Positions 1 through 8,948 are shown, numbered from the stretch's first letter. The stretch is 54,357 nucleotides of DNA from Streptomyces ipomoeae 91-03 (GCF_000317595.1 NZ_AEJC01000535.1:1-54357), one strand, 5' to 3'. Notes: generated by a model not told the origin, from the sequence alone. A program made the numbers and translations.

Positions 1-53
1 CCCGCGACCGCGGCCCGGAGAAGGTGGTCACCGACGCGCTCGGCATCTGCTGA
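1..53 (+). CDS. Possible 3' end of an upstream gene
   Basis: The third forward frame is open from the window edge and stops at TGA 51-53, giving a short tail ending KVVTDALGIC. I do not recognise the protein. It is listed because integrase similarity in the neighbouring frame begins only around position 47, so the sequence before it may belong to a different, intact gene. Too little is visible to be sure. Confidence 0.25.
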   Translation, partial: RDRGPEKVVTDALGIC

Positions 54-421
54 CGGCTGAACGGGCCGCCCTACTCTCGGGTCGCGACGACGAGTTCGTC
101 GCAGTGGTCCTCAAGGGCTACACCGGCATGCGCTGGGGCGAAATCGTCGGCCTGGAGACGGAGTACGCCCGTCCCGGCTCGATCCGCGTCGAGTGGCAGC
201 TGTACGAACTCGACACGGGTGAGCTCGTGCGCTGTCCGCCCAAGGACGACAGCTACCGCGCCATCGACGCGATGGACTGGCTGTCGGCCCTGATCGCCAA
301 CCACGTCGCCCGCACGAGGCCGACACCCTGCCCGTGTCACGGCAGGACCTACGTCTTCCGGGGGCAGGGCGCCGCTCGCAACGGAGGCCACCAGGGCGCG
401 AAGCTCGTCGACGTCGCCCCG
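47..421 (+). pseudogene. Tyrosine recombinase (phage-type integrase) fragment
   Basis: The translated frame carries AERAALLSGRDDEFVAVV, GYTGMRWGEIVGLE and RCPPKDDSYRAID, the core-domain start of Streptomyces phage/ICE tyrosine integrases; the Arg of GMRWGE is the first catalytic arginine. The N-terminal arm-binding part is missing. After the motif GAKLVDV, near 410, similarity stops, so the His-x-x-Arg and catalytic Tyr motifs are lost, although the frame stays open to 628 across the end of the opposite gene. This is a decayed internal fragment, not a working recombinase, and suggests an old integrated element at this edge. What I see is the motif match; the element history is inference. Confidence 0.7.
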
Positions 422-503
422 AATTCCGGCCTCCGGATGCGGCCTGACGCATCCGGCGCGGCTGCCTGTCGCGTCCGGCTGCCGCCCACTCCGCAGCTGC
501 CGC

Positions 504-1595
504 CTACTCCGCGGCTGCCACCGCCTGCGCCGCCGCATTGCGGATGCGGCAGTAGTACGCGGCCATGTCGGCACCGTCGCCCTGGTAGCGCCAGGGCAGG
601 GCGTTCACGTAGCCGTCGACCAGCTTGAACTGTTCGAGGGCGGCGGCGTCCCGGTCCTGGAGGGTGAGGTAGTACGCGAGGAGGTGCCGCAGTTCGGGCA
701 GACGGGGGTGGGCGGGGTCGGCCGCGGCGGCGTCGGCGAGACCGGCGTCGACCCGGCCGATCATCTTCGGCGTACGGTCGACGCTGCCGTCGTCCGAGGT
801 GTCGTGCTCGAAGTGGGCGATCAGCGGCAGGACGGTGAGCAGACTGCCCAGCGGCGCGTCCGCCGCGGCCCGCTCGGCGAATTCGGTCGCCAGCTTCTCC
901 GAGCCACGCCACTTCGCACACCAGTACTGCAGCGCCGAGAAGTGCGCCTCGTAGTGGTGCGGGGCGCGCGCGGTGATCTCCGCCCAGAGCCTGTCCATCT
1001 CGGAGTGCGGGTAGCCGAGCCCGAGGGCCACCCAGATCTCGGTGATGTACGGGGTGGGGTCGTCGGGGTTGAGCGCCGCAGCGCGGGCGATCTCCTCGCG
1101 GGAACGTTCCAGCATCCGGTGGAAGCCCACGAACTGCTCGCTCGTCGTGTGCTTGGCCCGCTTGCCGCCCCGCAGGTCCCAGGCCAGGATCACCGTGCTG
1201 CGCGCCCGCACGACGGCCGCGTCCGGGTCGTCGGGACGGTCCGCCTCCCAGGCCAGCAGCCAGTCGTCCTCCTTGGCCGCGAGCTCGGCCAGCTGGTACG
1301 CGGCCGAGGACCGGCGCTCCCAGTCCCGGCCGATGTCCTGCAGCAGCTTGGCGGCGGCCTTCCAGTCACCGCCGCGCACGGCCGCGAGCGTCGCGTCCAT
1401 GCCGGCCGGCAGCGGACCGGCGTACTTGGTGTTCTGCCGCTCGGCCGGCAGCAGACCCAGTGCCTCGGCGGCGTCCGGGTCGGCCTCGTCGGGGCTGGGG
1501 CGGAAGAACTCCTTCAGGAACACCCCGGCGATCCACAGCCCGAACAGCAGGGTGGGCACCGCCAGGACGGCCAGGATCCACAGCAGTACGGTCAT
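504..1595 (-). CDS. Membrane-anchored TPR-like protein (paralogue of 3427-4545)
   Basis: 363 residues with one N-terminal membrane segment (about residues 3-27) and a long helical cytoplasmic part that looks like degenerate tetratricopeptide repeats. The centre carries APHHYEAHFSALQYWCAKW followed by GSEKLA and APLGSLL, which matches the second TPR gene at 3427-4545 closely. It shares a 4-base ATGA overlap with the upstream M48 protease gene, so the two are translationally coupled. Function unknown; the pairing suggests an adaptor or substrate-holding role for the protease. No catalytic motif is visible. Confidence 0.75.
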   Translation of the reverse strand: MTVLLWILAVLAVPTLLFGLWIAGVFLKEFFRPSPDEADPDAAEALGLLPAERQNTKYAGPLPAGMDATLAAVRGGDWKAAAKLLQDIGRDWERRSSAAYQLAELAAKEDDWLLAWEADRPDDPDAAVVRARSTVILAWDLRGGKRAKHTTSEQFVGFHRMLERSREEIARAAALNPDDPTPYITEIWVALGLGYPHSEMDRLWAEITARAPHHYEAHFSALQYWCAKWRGSEKLATEFAERAAADAPLGSLLTVLPLIAHFEHDTSDDGSVDRTPKMIGRVDAGLADAAAADPAHPRLPELRHLLAYYLTLQDRDAAALEQFKLVDGYVNALPWRYQGDGADMAAYYCRIRNAAAQAVAAAE

Positions 1596-3238
1596 CGCGG
1601 GGCGTCCGTTTCTCGCGCGGCGGGGCCATGGGGAGCGGCAGGCGGCAGCAGCGCGCGCACCGGTCCGGTGTCCGGGTGGTCGGCGACGGCCGCCTCGATC
1701 GCGGCGGCAAGGTCGGTCTCGTTGCCGTCCGGGGCGGGCGGCAGACGCACCGACGCCGGCTCGGACCAGGAGAACTCCCAGCGCAGTCGCCCATGGGCGC
1801 TCAGCTCGGCCAGCACCATGCTCTGCAACGCGTCCGCCAGCGCGGGCCGCACGAACTCACGGAAGGCCCGGCCCTGCGCCTCGGCCGCCTGGTCCGACAG
1901 CGGCAGCCGCCGCGCCAGCTGCCACAGCTGACCGTCGTCGATCACCTTGAGCAGGGCGGGCAGACTGGGGTGGTCCTTGGTGTACATGGCCAGCGCCCGG
2001 TGCAGCGCGGTGTCGAGGGAGGCGAAGTTCGCCGCCATCGAACCGTCCAGCAGCTCCTGCCAGTCGCCGGTGCGCCGGAACCGCAGCACCTCCTCGTTCA
2101 GCACCGCGTCCTCCAGCGCCGCCAGCGTCCGGTCCGGGTCGGCGAGCAGGGACAGCGCGACCCCCCTGGCCTCGTCGACGCGCCCGTCGGCGGGCAGCGC
2201 CTCGATGCGCTGGACCCGGTCGGCGATCGGCGGGTGCGAGTCGTACGGCGACGACGGCTCGGTCGGCAGTTCGGTGCGCAGCCCGACCAGTTCGAGCTGG
2301 CGGGCGGTCAGCATCCGGCCGTAGCCGCCGAAGAACTCACCGCGCGGCGGCAGCAGCCGGGCCTCGGAGCCGAGAGTGGCGTAGCTGTTCATGTAGAACC
2401 CGAACGCGGCGTCCAGCGCCGGGATCTCGCGCAGCGCCGACGCGGTGGCGTCACGCCCGGCGATCCGCGCGGCAGCGGCGTCGGCCGCGTACTCCTGGCG
2501 GCGGGAACCGGCGAGCGTGGCACGGAAGTACAGCTTGGCGTAACCCACGTAGATCTTCGCCATCGCGCGGTAGGTGATGCCCGCGGCCCCGGTGTCGACC
2601 TCCTTCGCCTTCTTCCCCTTGGCCACCGCCTTGGCGTTCTTCTTCTCCTGCCGGGCCCGCTCGCGTCCGGCGGTCTTGTCGGCCCGCTCCTCGAAGTGCG
2701 CGATGGTGCGCAGCACCTGGGCCCGGCCGCGCACGGTGATCGCCGAGAGCCGGGTGTCGGAGTTCGAGTAGTGGCCCAGCTCATGGGCGAGGACCGCGCG
2801 CAACTGCGCCTCGGTCAGCCCCTGCAGCAGCGGTACGCCGAGGTAGAGACGGCGCGGTCCGGGCAGCAGACCGAGCAGCCGGGCGTCCTCGCTGACCGCC
2901 GCGTTGACATCGGGCGTCAGCACGATCCGCGCCGGCGCGCGCGTGCCGACCCGGTCGGCCAGCTCCCGCACCGTCCGCCACAGCGCGGGCTCGTCGGCCT
3001 CCGTCACCGGCAGCCCCGGCGGCTCCTCACCCTTCGGCGTCCGCAGCATGAACAGACCACGGACCAGCGGGATCGCCAGCAGGACCGAGACCACGTACAA
3101 CTTCGCCGCGACGCCCGACGGAGCGTGCAGGTACAGCAGATAGTCGGCGCCGGCCAGCGCCGCGAGCAGAATCACGCCGAGCAGATAGAAGCCGGCGAGC
3201 AACACAAGAGCGCGCAGCGCGCGCAGGGTCGCGCCCAT
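1592..3238 (-). CDS. M48 family membrane zinc metalloprotease
   Basis: 548 residues from the ATG at 3238 (MGATLRALRAL). This start has a GGGGGA ribosome site about 10 bases upstream; a longer frame starts at 3292 but adds a charged, unlikely leader. Two membrane segments lie at about residues 10-35 and 45-65. The zinc motif HELGH (His152, Glu153, His156) is intact, and a downstream QEYAAD supplies the third ligand Glu, as in Ste24/HtpX-type proteases. The region between holds a Lys-rich insert. It should cleave membrane or membrane-proximal proteins. Its stop overlaps the start of the TPR gene 504-1595, and a second TPR paralogue lies upstream on the same strand. Confidence 0.85.
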   Translation of the reverse strand: MGATLRALRALVLLAGFYLLGVILLAALAGADYLLYLHAPSGVAAKLYVVSVLLAIPLVRGLFMLRTPKGEEPPGLPVTEADEPALWRTVRELADRVGTRAPARIVLTPDVNAAVSEDARLLGLLPGPRRLYLGVPLLQGLTEAQLRAVLAHELGHYSNSDTRLSAITVRGRAQVLRTIAHFEERADKTAGRERARQEKKNAKAVAKGKKAKEVDTGAAGITYRAMAKIYVGYAKLYFRATLAGSRRQEYAADAAAARIAGRDATASALREIPALDAAFGFYMNSYATLGSEARLLPPRGEFFGGYGRMLTARQLELVGLRTELPTEPSSPYDSHPPIADRVQRIEALPADGRVDEARGVALSLLADPDRTLAALEDAVLNEEVLRFRRTGDWQELLDGSMAANFASLDTALHRALAMYTKDHPSLPALLKVIDDGQLWQLARRLPLSDQAAEAQGRAFREFVRPALADALQSMVLAELSAHGRLRWEFSWSEPASVRLPPAPDGNETDLAAAIEAAVADHPDTGPVRALLPPAAPHGPAARETDAPR

Positions 3239-3426
3239 CGGGCAGAGGTCCCCCCACGGGAAAGATCGCGAACGATCGCGAACGATCAACAAAACGGTGA
3301 AATCGGGCGGTCGAGGATGTGTCCATGACCAAGAGGTGCGGGGGCGGAGTATTTCTCACGGGTGTGGGGGGTGGCAAGGGCTTACTGGGGATGGATCCGG
3401 GGCTGTGGGGTTGCTGTGCCCAGCCC

Positions 3427-4545
3427 TCAGTGCAGCAGTGTCGCCGGGCTGCCCCCGTTCGCCTCGTAACCCGCCACCGCCAGGGCTCGGTATATCGCGT
3501 AGTCCGCTGCGGGGTCGGAGGTGAGCGTCCAGGGGAGGGCGCCCACGTGGCCGTCCACGTGGACCAGTTGGTCCATGGCCTCGGCCCAGCGTTCCCCGCG
3601 GACCAGGAAGAGGACCAGCAGGTGGCGGACGTGGGCCAGCATCGGGTCGTCGGGGCGGGCCGCGTGGACCGCGAACAGGGCGCCGTGGATGGCCTTGGTG
3701 ACGACCTCGCTCTGGTAGAAGCCCTGCACCAGGTTCACCTCGGGCAGGTGCTCGAACACCGCGAAGAGGGGCATGGCGGCGAGGAGCGAGCCCTGCGGGG
3801 CACGGGCCGCGGCTGCCTCGGCGAAGGAGTACGCCAGCTCGCGCGAGCCGTGCCACTTCTCGCACCAGTAGTGCAGGGCCGCGAGATGCGCGCCCATGTG
3901 GGCCGGGGCGCGGTCGAGGATCTTCAGCCAGAGCTGCTCGAACTCCTCGCGGGAGTAGCTCAGTCCGCGCGCGACCGACAGCTCGATGATGTACGGGATG
4001 GGGTCACCGGGGGCGAGCAGCGCCGCGTCGCCGCACGCCGACCTGGCCTCCTCCATGATGATCCGGAACTCGTCCGTGCCCGGCGTCGACGTCCGCCACG
4101 CCTGCTGCACCAGGAACTCCGCGTGCACCTGCGCGCCGCCCGCGTCCTTGGGCGCCTCGGTGCGCCACACCCGCAGCCACTGCCCGCCCGGTGTGTCGCT
4201 CACCCCGCCGGGCCGCTGCGCCAGCTCCAGCGCAGCGGCCCCCGCGAACGCCTGCACCCGCTGCCACCGGACCTCACCTTCCGCCTCGGTCCCGGCCAGC
4301 AACTGCTTCGCCGCGCGATAGTCCTGCGACCGCTGCACCACGTCCAGTACATCCAGCAGATCCTGGTCGGGCCCCGGCATCCGCACATCCAGTAGCTCCT
4401 GCCGCACGAACCCGTAGTCCGCCGGATCCGCGGCGTCCGGATGCCCCGCCTCCACCTGCTGAATCCCGGCCCGCCGCCGCGCCACGATCGGCCACACCAC
4501 AAACCCGATCATGAGCAGAGCCATCAGCCCCCAGAGAATCTCCAT
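3427..4545 (-). CDS. Membrane-anchored TPR-like protein (second paralogue)
   Basis: 372 residues, with an N-terminal membrane segment (residues 3-22) ending in basic residues. The body is helical and TPR-like. Its core APAHMGAHLAALHYWCEKW plus GSRELA and APQGSLL mirrors the 504-1595 product. The two genes flank the M48 protease gene, all on the same strand, with 188 bases between this stop and the protease start. Function is unknown. A duplicated pair around one protease suggests alternative partners for it. The start ATG lacks a clear GGAGG but fits the anchor. Confidence 0.7.
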   Translation of the reverse strand: MEILWGLMALLMIGFVVWPIVARRRAGIQQVEAGHPDAADPADYGFVRQELLDVRMPGPDQDLLDVLDVVQRSQDYRAAKQLLAGTEAEGEVRWQRVQAFAGAAALELAQRPGGVSDTPGGQWLRVWRTEAPKDAGGAQVHAEFLVQQAWRTSTPGTDEFRIIMEEARSACGDAALLAPGDPIPYIIELSVARGLSYSREEFEQLWLKILDRAPAHMGAHLAALHYWCEKWHGSRELAYSFAEAAAARAPQGSLLAAMPLFAVFEHLPEVNLVQGFYQSEVVTKAIHGALFAVHAARPDDPMLAHVRHLLVLFLVRGERWAEAMDQLVHVDGHVGALPWTLTSDPAADYAIYRALAVAGYEANGGSPATLLH

Positions 4546-4607
4546 GCGTCAAGGGTTCCAGACCCGACTGACAAATGCCCAACCCGCCCCAGACCCTGTG
4601 GAAAACC

Positions 4608-4770
4608 CCTGCGCCCATGACGGGGCACAGCCCCTCAGAGCGGGGCGCGGCCCCGAAAGGGGCGCGGGGCTGTGACATATGCGGCTCCGCCGCGATGGGG
4701 GTCCCCCCGCTCGAGCGAAGCCGAGAGTGGGGGAGCGACCAGCCACAAACCACCCGCACCCGCCGAACAA
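4608..4770. repeat. Dispersed intergenic repeat, copy A
   Basis: This fills much of the 365-base gap between the divergent TPR gene and metB. It holds a CCCC-GAAA-GGGG hairpin core (4642-4662), the string GCGGCTCCGCCGCGATGG near 4681, then GAGCGAAGCCGAGAGTGGGG near 4713 and CGACCAGCCACAAACCACC. The same blocks recur inverted at 17120-17285 and in part at 35237 and 46487. It lies head-to-head between genes, so it is not acting as a simple gene terminator. Apart from this element the gap shows only C-rich sequence upstream of metB. Confidence 0.7.
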
Positions 4771-4910
4771 CCGCACCTCCCGAGCTATGAGGTGCCCCCA
4801 CCCGCGCCCGCCACACGACCCACACCCCACCACCCCCTTTAGGTCCCCGGCGCCCCCAGCGGAGCGCCAAGGCACACGGTGCCCCCGCCGGACCACATAC
4901 TCTCGGGGCC

Positions 4911-6059
4911 ATGAGCGAAAGCAACCCGCACTTCGAGACCCTCGCGATCCACGCCGGCAACACCGCGGATCCCCTCACCGGCGCGGTCGTCCCGCCGATC
5001 TACCAGGTCTCGACCTACAAGCAGGACGGCGTAGGCGGCCTGCGCGGCGGCTACGAGTACAGCCGCAGCGCCAACCCCACCCGCACCGCGCTGGAGGAGA
5101 ACCTCGCCGCCCTGGAGGCCGGCCGTCGCGGCCTCGCGTTCGCGTCCGGGCTGGCGGCCGAGGACTGCCTGCTGCGCACGCTGCTCAGTCCCGGCGACCA
5201 CGTGGTCATCCCCAACGACGCGTACGGCGGCACGTTCCGTCTCTTCGCGAAGGTCGTCTCCCGCTGGGGCGTGGACTGGTCGGTGGCCGACACCAGCGAT
5301 CCCACGGCCGTACGGGCGGCCATCACGCCGAAGACCAAGGCCGTCTGGGTCGAGACCCCCTCCAACCCGCTGCTCGGCATCACCGACATCCCGGCCGTCG
5401 CCCAGGTCGCCCGCGAGGCCGGCGCGAAGCTGGTCGTCGACAACACCTTCGCCACCCCCTACCTCCAGCAGCCGCTCGCGCTCGGCGCGGACGTCGTCGT
5501 GCACTCGCTCACCAAGTACATGGGCGGCCACTCCGACGTCGTCGGCGGCGCCCTGATCGTGAACGACCAGGAGCTGGGCGAGGAACTGGCCTACCACCAG
5601 AACGCGATGGGCGCGGTCGCCGGGCCCTTCGACTCGTGGCTGGTGCTGCGCGGCACCAAGACGCTCGCCGTCCGCATGGACCGGCACAGCGAGAACGCCA
5701 CCAAGGTCGCCGAGATGCTGACCCGGCACCCGCGCGTGACGCGCGTGCTCTACCCGGGCCTGCCCGAGCACCCCGGCCACGAGGTCGCCGCCAAGCAGAT
5801 GAAGGCGTTCGGCGGCATGGTGTCGTTCCAGGTCGAGGGCGGCGAGGAAGCGGCCGTCGAGGTCTGCGACCGCGCCAAGGTGTTCACCCTGGGCGAGTCC
5901 CTGGGCGGCGTCGAGTCCCTGATCGAGCACCCGGGACGCATGACGCACGCCTCCGTGGCCGGCTCCGCCCTGGAGGTCCCCGCCGACCTCGTACGCCTCT
6001 CCGTGGGCATCGAGAACGTCGACGACCTCCTGGAGGACCTCCAGCAGGCCCTGGGCTAG
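4911..6059 (+). CDS. metB: Cystathionine gamma-synthase
   Basis: 382 residues, the usual length for Cys/Met-metabolism PLP enzymes. It joins cysteine to an activated homoserine ester to make cystathionine in methionine synthesis, in the cytoplasm. The PLP lysine is Lys202 in HSLTKYMGGHSDVVGG. The N-terminus (FETLAIHAG, VPPIYQVSTY), the EYSRSANPTR motif and the C-terminal SLGGVESLIEHP are family hallmarks. The close relative cystathionine gamma-lyase cannot be excluded from sequence alone, and some actinobacterial enzymes do both. It is a single-gene unit with a hairpin after its stop. Confidence 0.85.
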   Translation: MSESNPHFETLAIHAGNTADPLTGAVVPPIYQVSTYKQDGVGGLRGGYEYSRSANPTRTALEENLAALEAGRRGLAFASGLAAEDCLLRTLLSPGDHVVIPNDAYGGTFRLFAKVVSRWGVDWSVADTSDPTAVRAAITPKTKAVWVETPSNPLLGITDIPAVAQVAREAGAKLVVDNTFATPYLQQPLALGADVVVHSLTKYMGGHSDVVGGALIVNDQELGEELAYHQNAMGAVAGPFDSWLVLRGTKTLAVRMDRHSENATKVAEMLTRHPRVTRVLYPGLPEHPGHEVAAKQMKAFGGMVSFQVEGGEEAAVEVCDRAKVFTLGESLGGVESLIEHPGRMTHASVAGSALEVPADLVRLSVGIENVDDLLEDLQQALG

Positions 6060-6078
6060 GTCTCCCCGAAGGGGGACC
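6059..6078. terminator. Hairpin between convergent metB and small membrane gene
   Basis: GGTCTCCC, loop CGAA, GGGGGACC: an 8-bp stem with one G-T pair, directly overlapping the metB stop region and lying between two genes that converge. There is no clear U-tract on either side. Confidence 0.5.
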
Positions 6079-6113
6079 TCGCCGGCGAAGAGGGCCTTGC
6101 CGAAGGGGGGCGC

Positions 6114-6362
6114 TCACCAGCCCGTCAACGGTGGAGTCGTCTGCGACGGCGGCTCCACCCAGGGGCGCGCGATCGACGCCCAGACGACGAACGCGACCAC
6201 GGCGGCCAGCAGCACCAGCCACAACAGATGCCGGGCCGCCGTTCTGCGCCGCAGCATGCGGCCACCGCGCCGCATCGCCTCCGCGCACAGCTCGGGCGGC
6301 ACCGGCGGCGGCCTGTGCTCCAGGATCTGCCGCACGGCCGACTCCCGCTCCCGCAGACTCAT
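6114..6362 (-). CDS. Small single-pass membrane protein downstream of sigma-like factor
   Basis: 82 residues: a charged N-terminal part (LRERESAVRQILEHRPPP) followed by a basic stretch and one membrane segment at about residues 44-64. Its ATG overlaps the stop of the sigma-like gene upstream by 4 bases (ATGA), so the two are coupled. Position and size suggest a partner, perhaps an anti-sigma-like tether, but it lacks the zinc-binding anti-sigma motif, so this is inference only. Confidence 0.65.
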   Translation of the reverse strand: MSLRERESAVRQILEHRPPPVPPELCAEAMRRGGRMLRRRTAARHLLWLVLLAAVVAFVVWASIARPWVEPPSQTTPPLTGW

Positions 6363-6847
6363 GACGGTGCCACCTTCACCACCTTGGGGACGGCCTTGCG
6401 CGGCGGATGCAGCACCGTCGCCATCGCCCGCAGACAGATCGTCCGTACACGTTCGACGGGCAGCCCGAGCAGCGCCGCCGTCTGCTCCTCGGCGACGCCC
6501 TCGTAGAGCCTCAGGACGAGGATCAGCCGCTCCTGGGGGTTGAGCACGCCCAGCACACCGCTCGGAGCGGGGCGGAACAGCGTGTGCTGGTGCCAGGCCC
6601 CGCGCGCGAAACGGAGGGCCAGTCGCTGACGCGCCCGGTCGTACGGGTCCTCGCCGCGCAGCCGGTCCCAGCCGGCGTAGGTGTGGGCGAGAGCGTGGAC
6701 GAGCAGCCGCCGCGCGCGCGGGTTGCCGTCCGGCGGCTCCGCCGTGAGCAGGGTGGCGGTCTGTAACAGCCGCCCCGCCGCACCCGCGACGAACGCCTCG
6801 AACTCCCGGGCCCGGCGGGCGTCTTGGGTCATGCGCCGTTCTCGCAC
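6359..6847 (-). CDS. Small sigma-70-like factor (SigE/ECF type, divergent)
   Basis: About 162 residues. The C-terminal part (LNPQERLILVLRLYEGVAEE, then AALLGLPVERVRTI) is a sigma region 4 helix-turn-helix, and the N-terminal part (REFEAFVAGAAGRLLQTATLL, HTYAGWDRL) resembles region 2 of Streptomyces SigE-family factors. The start is taken as GTG 6847 because GGGAGG lies 4 bases upstream; ATG 6832 is the alternative. It is translationally coupled to the small membrane protein at 6114-6362. It could direct RNA polymerase to a small regulon or be a degenerate family member, since region 2 is weakly conserved. Confidence 0.65.
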   Translation of the reverse strand: MRERRMTQDARRAREFEAFVAGAAGRLLQTATLLTAEPPDGNPRARRLLVHALAHTYAGWDRLRGEDPYDRARQRLALRFARGAWHQHTLFRPAPSGVLGVLNPQERLILVLRLYEGVAEEQTAALLGLPVERVRTICLRAMATVLHPPRKAVPKVVKVAPS

Positions 6848-6957
6848 CGCGCCTCCCGCCTGAGGCCGATCCTGAGGGAAACGGGCCCCGGCCGGGTACG
6901 ACGAGGGCCCGGTCTCATATGAGGCCAGGAGCGGGTGCGCGGTCAAGAGCCGCGCGG

Positions 6958-7051
6958 CACGCGCGTTCGCCCGCACGCACGGTCGGGCGGCACACGCGCG
7001 TACCCGTGCCGGTCGGCAACGCGTGCGCACACGCGCGTGCCCGTACGGTCG
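6958..7051. repeat. Three imperfect copies of a 22-28 base GC-rich unit
   Basis: Units beginning CACGCGCGT and ending CGGTCG start at 6958, 6993 and 7030. They lie between the MarR gene stop and the sigma-like gene start, i.e. in the leader or promoter region of the sigma gene. No coding content was seen in this 210-base gap. Confidence 0.5.
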
Positions 7052-7057
7052 CGGTCC

Positions 7058-7570
7058 TCAGGACGGCGACGGGGCCTCCGGGGCGGCGGCCATGCGGGCC
7101 GACAACGCCACGTTGAACCGCGTCAGGAGGGAGCAGAACGCCTCACGCTCCTCGGGCTCCCAGTCCTGGGTCAGCTCGGCCATCAACTGGCGCCTGGAGG
7201 AACGCACCTCCTCCAGCCGGGAGAGCCCGCGCGGAGAGAGCTGAAGCACCACCGCGCGGCCGTCCTCCGGGTGCGAGGTGCGCTTGACGAGACCGGTGTC
7301 CACGAGCGGCGCCACCTGCCGGGTGACCGTCGACGAGTCGATCCCCATGCTCGCCGCGAGCGCCTTGACGCCCATCGGGCCTTCCTTGTCGAGGCGGTTG
7401 AGCAGCAGATACGCGGCACGGTCCATGGAGTTGCGCACCTGCCCGACACCGCCGAGCCGGGTCTGTTCGGCACGGCGTGCGAACAACGCGACCTCGTGCT
7501 GCAGCGTGTCGAGAAGACCGGTGTCACCGACGGTCGTCATGTCCATCGACATTTCAGGTGTTGTGGGCAT
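7058..7570 (-). CDS. MarR family transcriptional regulator
   Basis: About 170 residues with a winged helix-turn-helix: RAAYLLLNRLDKEGPMGVKA, LAASMGIDSSTVTRQVAPLV as recognition region, then SHPEDGRAVVLQLS as the wing, all typical of MarR. It is divergent from the threonine dehydratase gene with about 146 bases between, so it may control that gene or itself. No ribosome site clearly separates the candidate starts (ATG 7570, or an ATG cluster about 8-10 codons further in). The effector is unknown. Confidence 0.8.
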   Translation of the reverse strand: MPTTPEMSMDMTTVGDTGLLDTLQHEVALFARRAEQTRLGGVGQVRNSMDRAAYLLLNRLDKEGPMGVKALAASMGIDSSTVTRQVAPLVDTGLVKRTSHPEDGRAVVLQLSPRGLSRLEEVRSSRRQLMAELTQDWEPEEREAFCSLLTRFNVALSARMAAAPEAPSPS

Positions 7571-7716
7571 GGCCAAAGGCTCAATTCATGCGTGGGGCGC
7601 TGGGTTGGGGGACAGAGTACGCGGACCGGGAGCAGGGTGTACCGATGCCGCTCAAACCCGTCCCGGTACTTGATCACACCCGTCGCCGCCCGCTGTGAAC
7701 TGGGAGACTGGTGGGC

Positions 7717-8946
7717 ATGAGCTACAGCACGGCTGACTCCTTGCCGCGGGTGACGCTCGACGACGTGCGAGGCGCCCAGAAGATGCTCACGGGCATCTCA
7801 CGTGTCACCGCGATGGAGGGCAGCAGGCACCTGTCGCAGCTCGTCGGCGCGCCGGTGCACTTCAAGTGCGAGAACCTCCAGCGGACGGGTTCGTTCAAGC
7901 TGCGCGGCGCGTATGTGCGCATAGCGGGCCTGCTGCCGGAACAGCGCGCCGCCGGGGTCGTCGCCGCGAGCGCCGGCAACCACGCCCAGGGCGTCGCCCT
8001 CGCCTCCTCGCTGCTCGGCGTCCACTCCACGGTCTTCATGCCGAAGGGCGCCCCACTGCCGAAGATCAGCGCCACCGAGGAGTACGGCGCCGAGGTGCGC
8101 CTGCACGGCACGGTGGTCGACGAGACACTGGCCGCCGCCGAGGCGTACGCGGCCGACACGGGCGCGGTGTTCATCCACCCCTTCGACCACCACGACATCA
8201 TCGCGGGCCAGGGCACCGTGGGCCTGGAGATCCTGGAGCAGTGCCCCGAGGTGCGCACGATCGTCGTGGGGATCGGCGGCGGAGGGCTCGCCGCGGGCGT
8301 CGCGGTCGCGGTGAAGGAGCTGCGGCCGGACGTACGGATCATCGGCGTCCAGGCCGAGGGCGCCGCCGCGTATCCGCCCTCGCTCGCGGCCGGGACACCC
8401 GTGGCCGTGCCGAACCCGGCGACGATGGCCGACGGCATCAAGGTCGGACGCCCCGGTGACGTGCCGTTCGAGATCATCGCCGAGCTGGTCGACGAGGTCC
8501 GCACGGTCTCGGAGTACAACCTCTCCAGCGCCCTGCTGCTCTGCCTGGAGCGGGCCAAGCTGGTCGTGGAACCGGCCGGCGCGAGCCCCGTCGCCGCCCT
8601 GCTGCGCGCGCCGGAGTCCTTCGAGGGCCCGGTCGTCGCCGTGCTCTCCGGCGGCAACGTCGACCCGCTGCTGATGCAGCGCGTCCTGCGCCACGGCATG
8701 GCCGCCGGTGGCCGCTACCTGCAGGTCCGCCTCCGTCTCACCGACCGTCCCGGCGCCCTCGCGACTCTGCTCGGGGTGTTGTCAGCGGCCGACGCCAATG
8801 TCCTCGACGTGAGCCATGTCCGGACCGATCCCCGGCTCGGACTCACGGAGGTGGAGGTCGAGCTGCACCTGGAGACCAGGGGGCCGACGCACTGCGTCGA
8901 GGTCGGTCACGCCCTGCGCGAGGCGGGCTACACGGTTATCGACTGA
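7717..8946 (+). CDS. ilvA: Threonine ammonia-lyase (threonine dehydratase) with ACT domain
   Basis: 409 residues from ATG 7717; GGGAG at 7702-7706 suits this start better than GTG 7711. It deaminates L-threonine to 2-oxobutanoate using PLP, the first committed step toward isoleucine. PLP lysine is Lys61 in RTGSFKLRGAY, the phosphate loop is GIGGGGLAAG, and NHAQG follows SAG. The last 75 residues (LQVRLRLTDRPGALATLLGVL) form a single ACT domain. This short architecture is shared by biosynthetic Streptomyces enzymes and by catabolic TdcB-like forms, so the exact physiological role is not fixed by sequence. Confidence 0.88.
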   Translation: MSYSTADSLPRVTLDDVRGAQKMLTGISRVTAMEGSRHLSQLVGAPVHFKCENLQRTGSFKLRGAYVRIAGLLPEQRAAGVVAASAGNHAQGVALASSLLGVHSTVFMPKGAPLPKISATEEYGAEVRLHGTVVDETLAAAEAYAADTGAVFIHPFDHHDIIAGQGTVGLEILEQCPEVRTIVVGIGGGGLAAGVAVAVKELRPDVRIIGVQAEGAAAYPPSLAAGTPVAVPNPATMADGIKVGRPGDVPFEIIAELVDEVRTVSEYNLSSALLLCLERAKLVVEPAGASPVAALLRAPESFEGPVVAVLSGGNVDPLLMQRVLRHGMAAGGRYLQVRLRLTDRPGALATLLGVLSAADANVLDVSHVRTDPRLGLTEVEVELHLETRGPTHCVEVGHALREAGYTVID

Positions 8947-8948
8947 CC

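Noticed and set aside
4642..4662. Terminator for a neighbouring gene
   Set aside because: It lies between two divergent gene starts, so no transcript ends there; it is part of the dispersed repeat.
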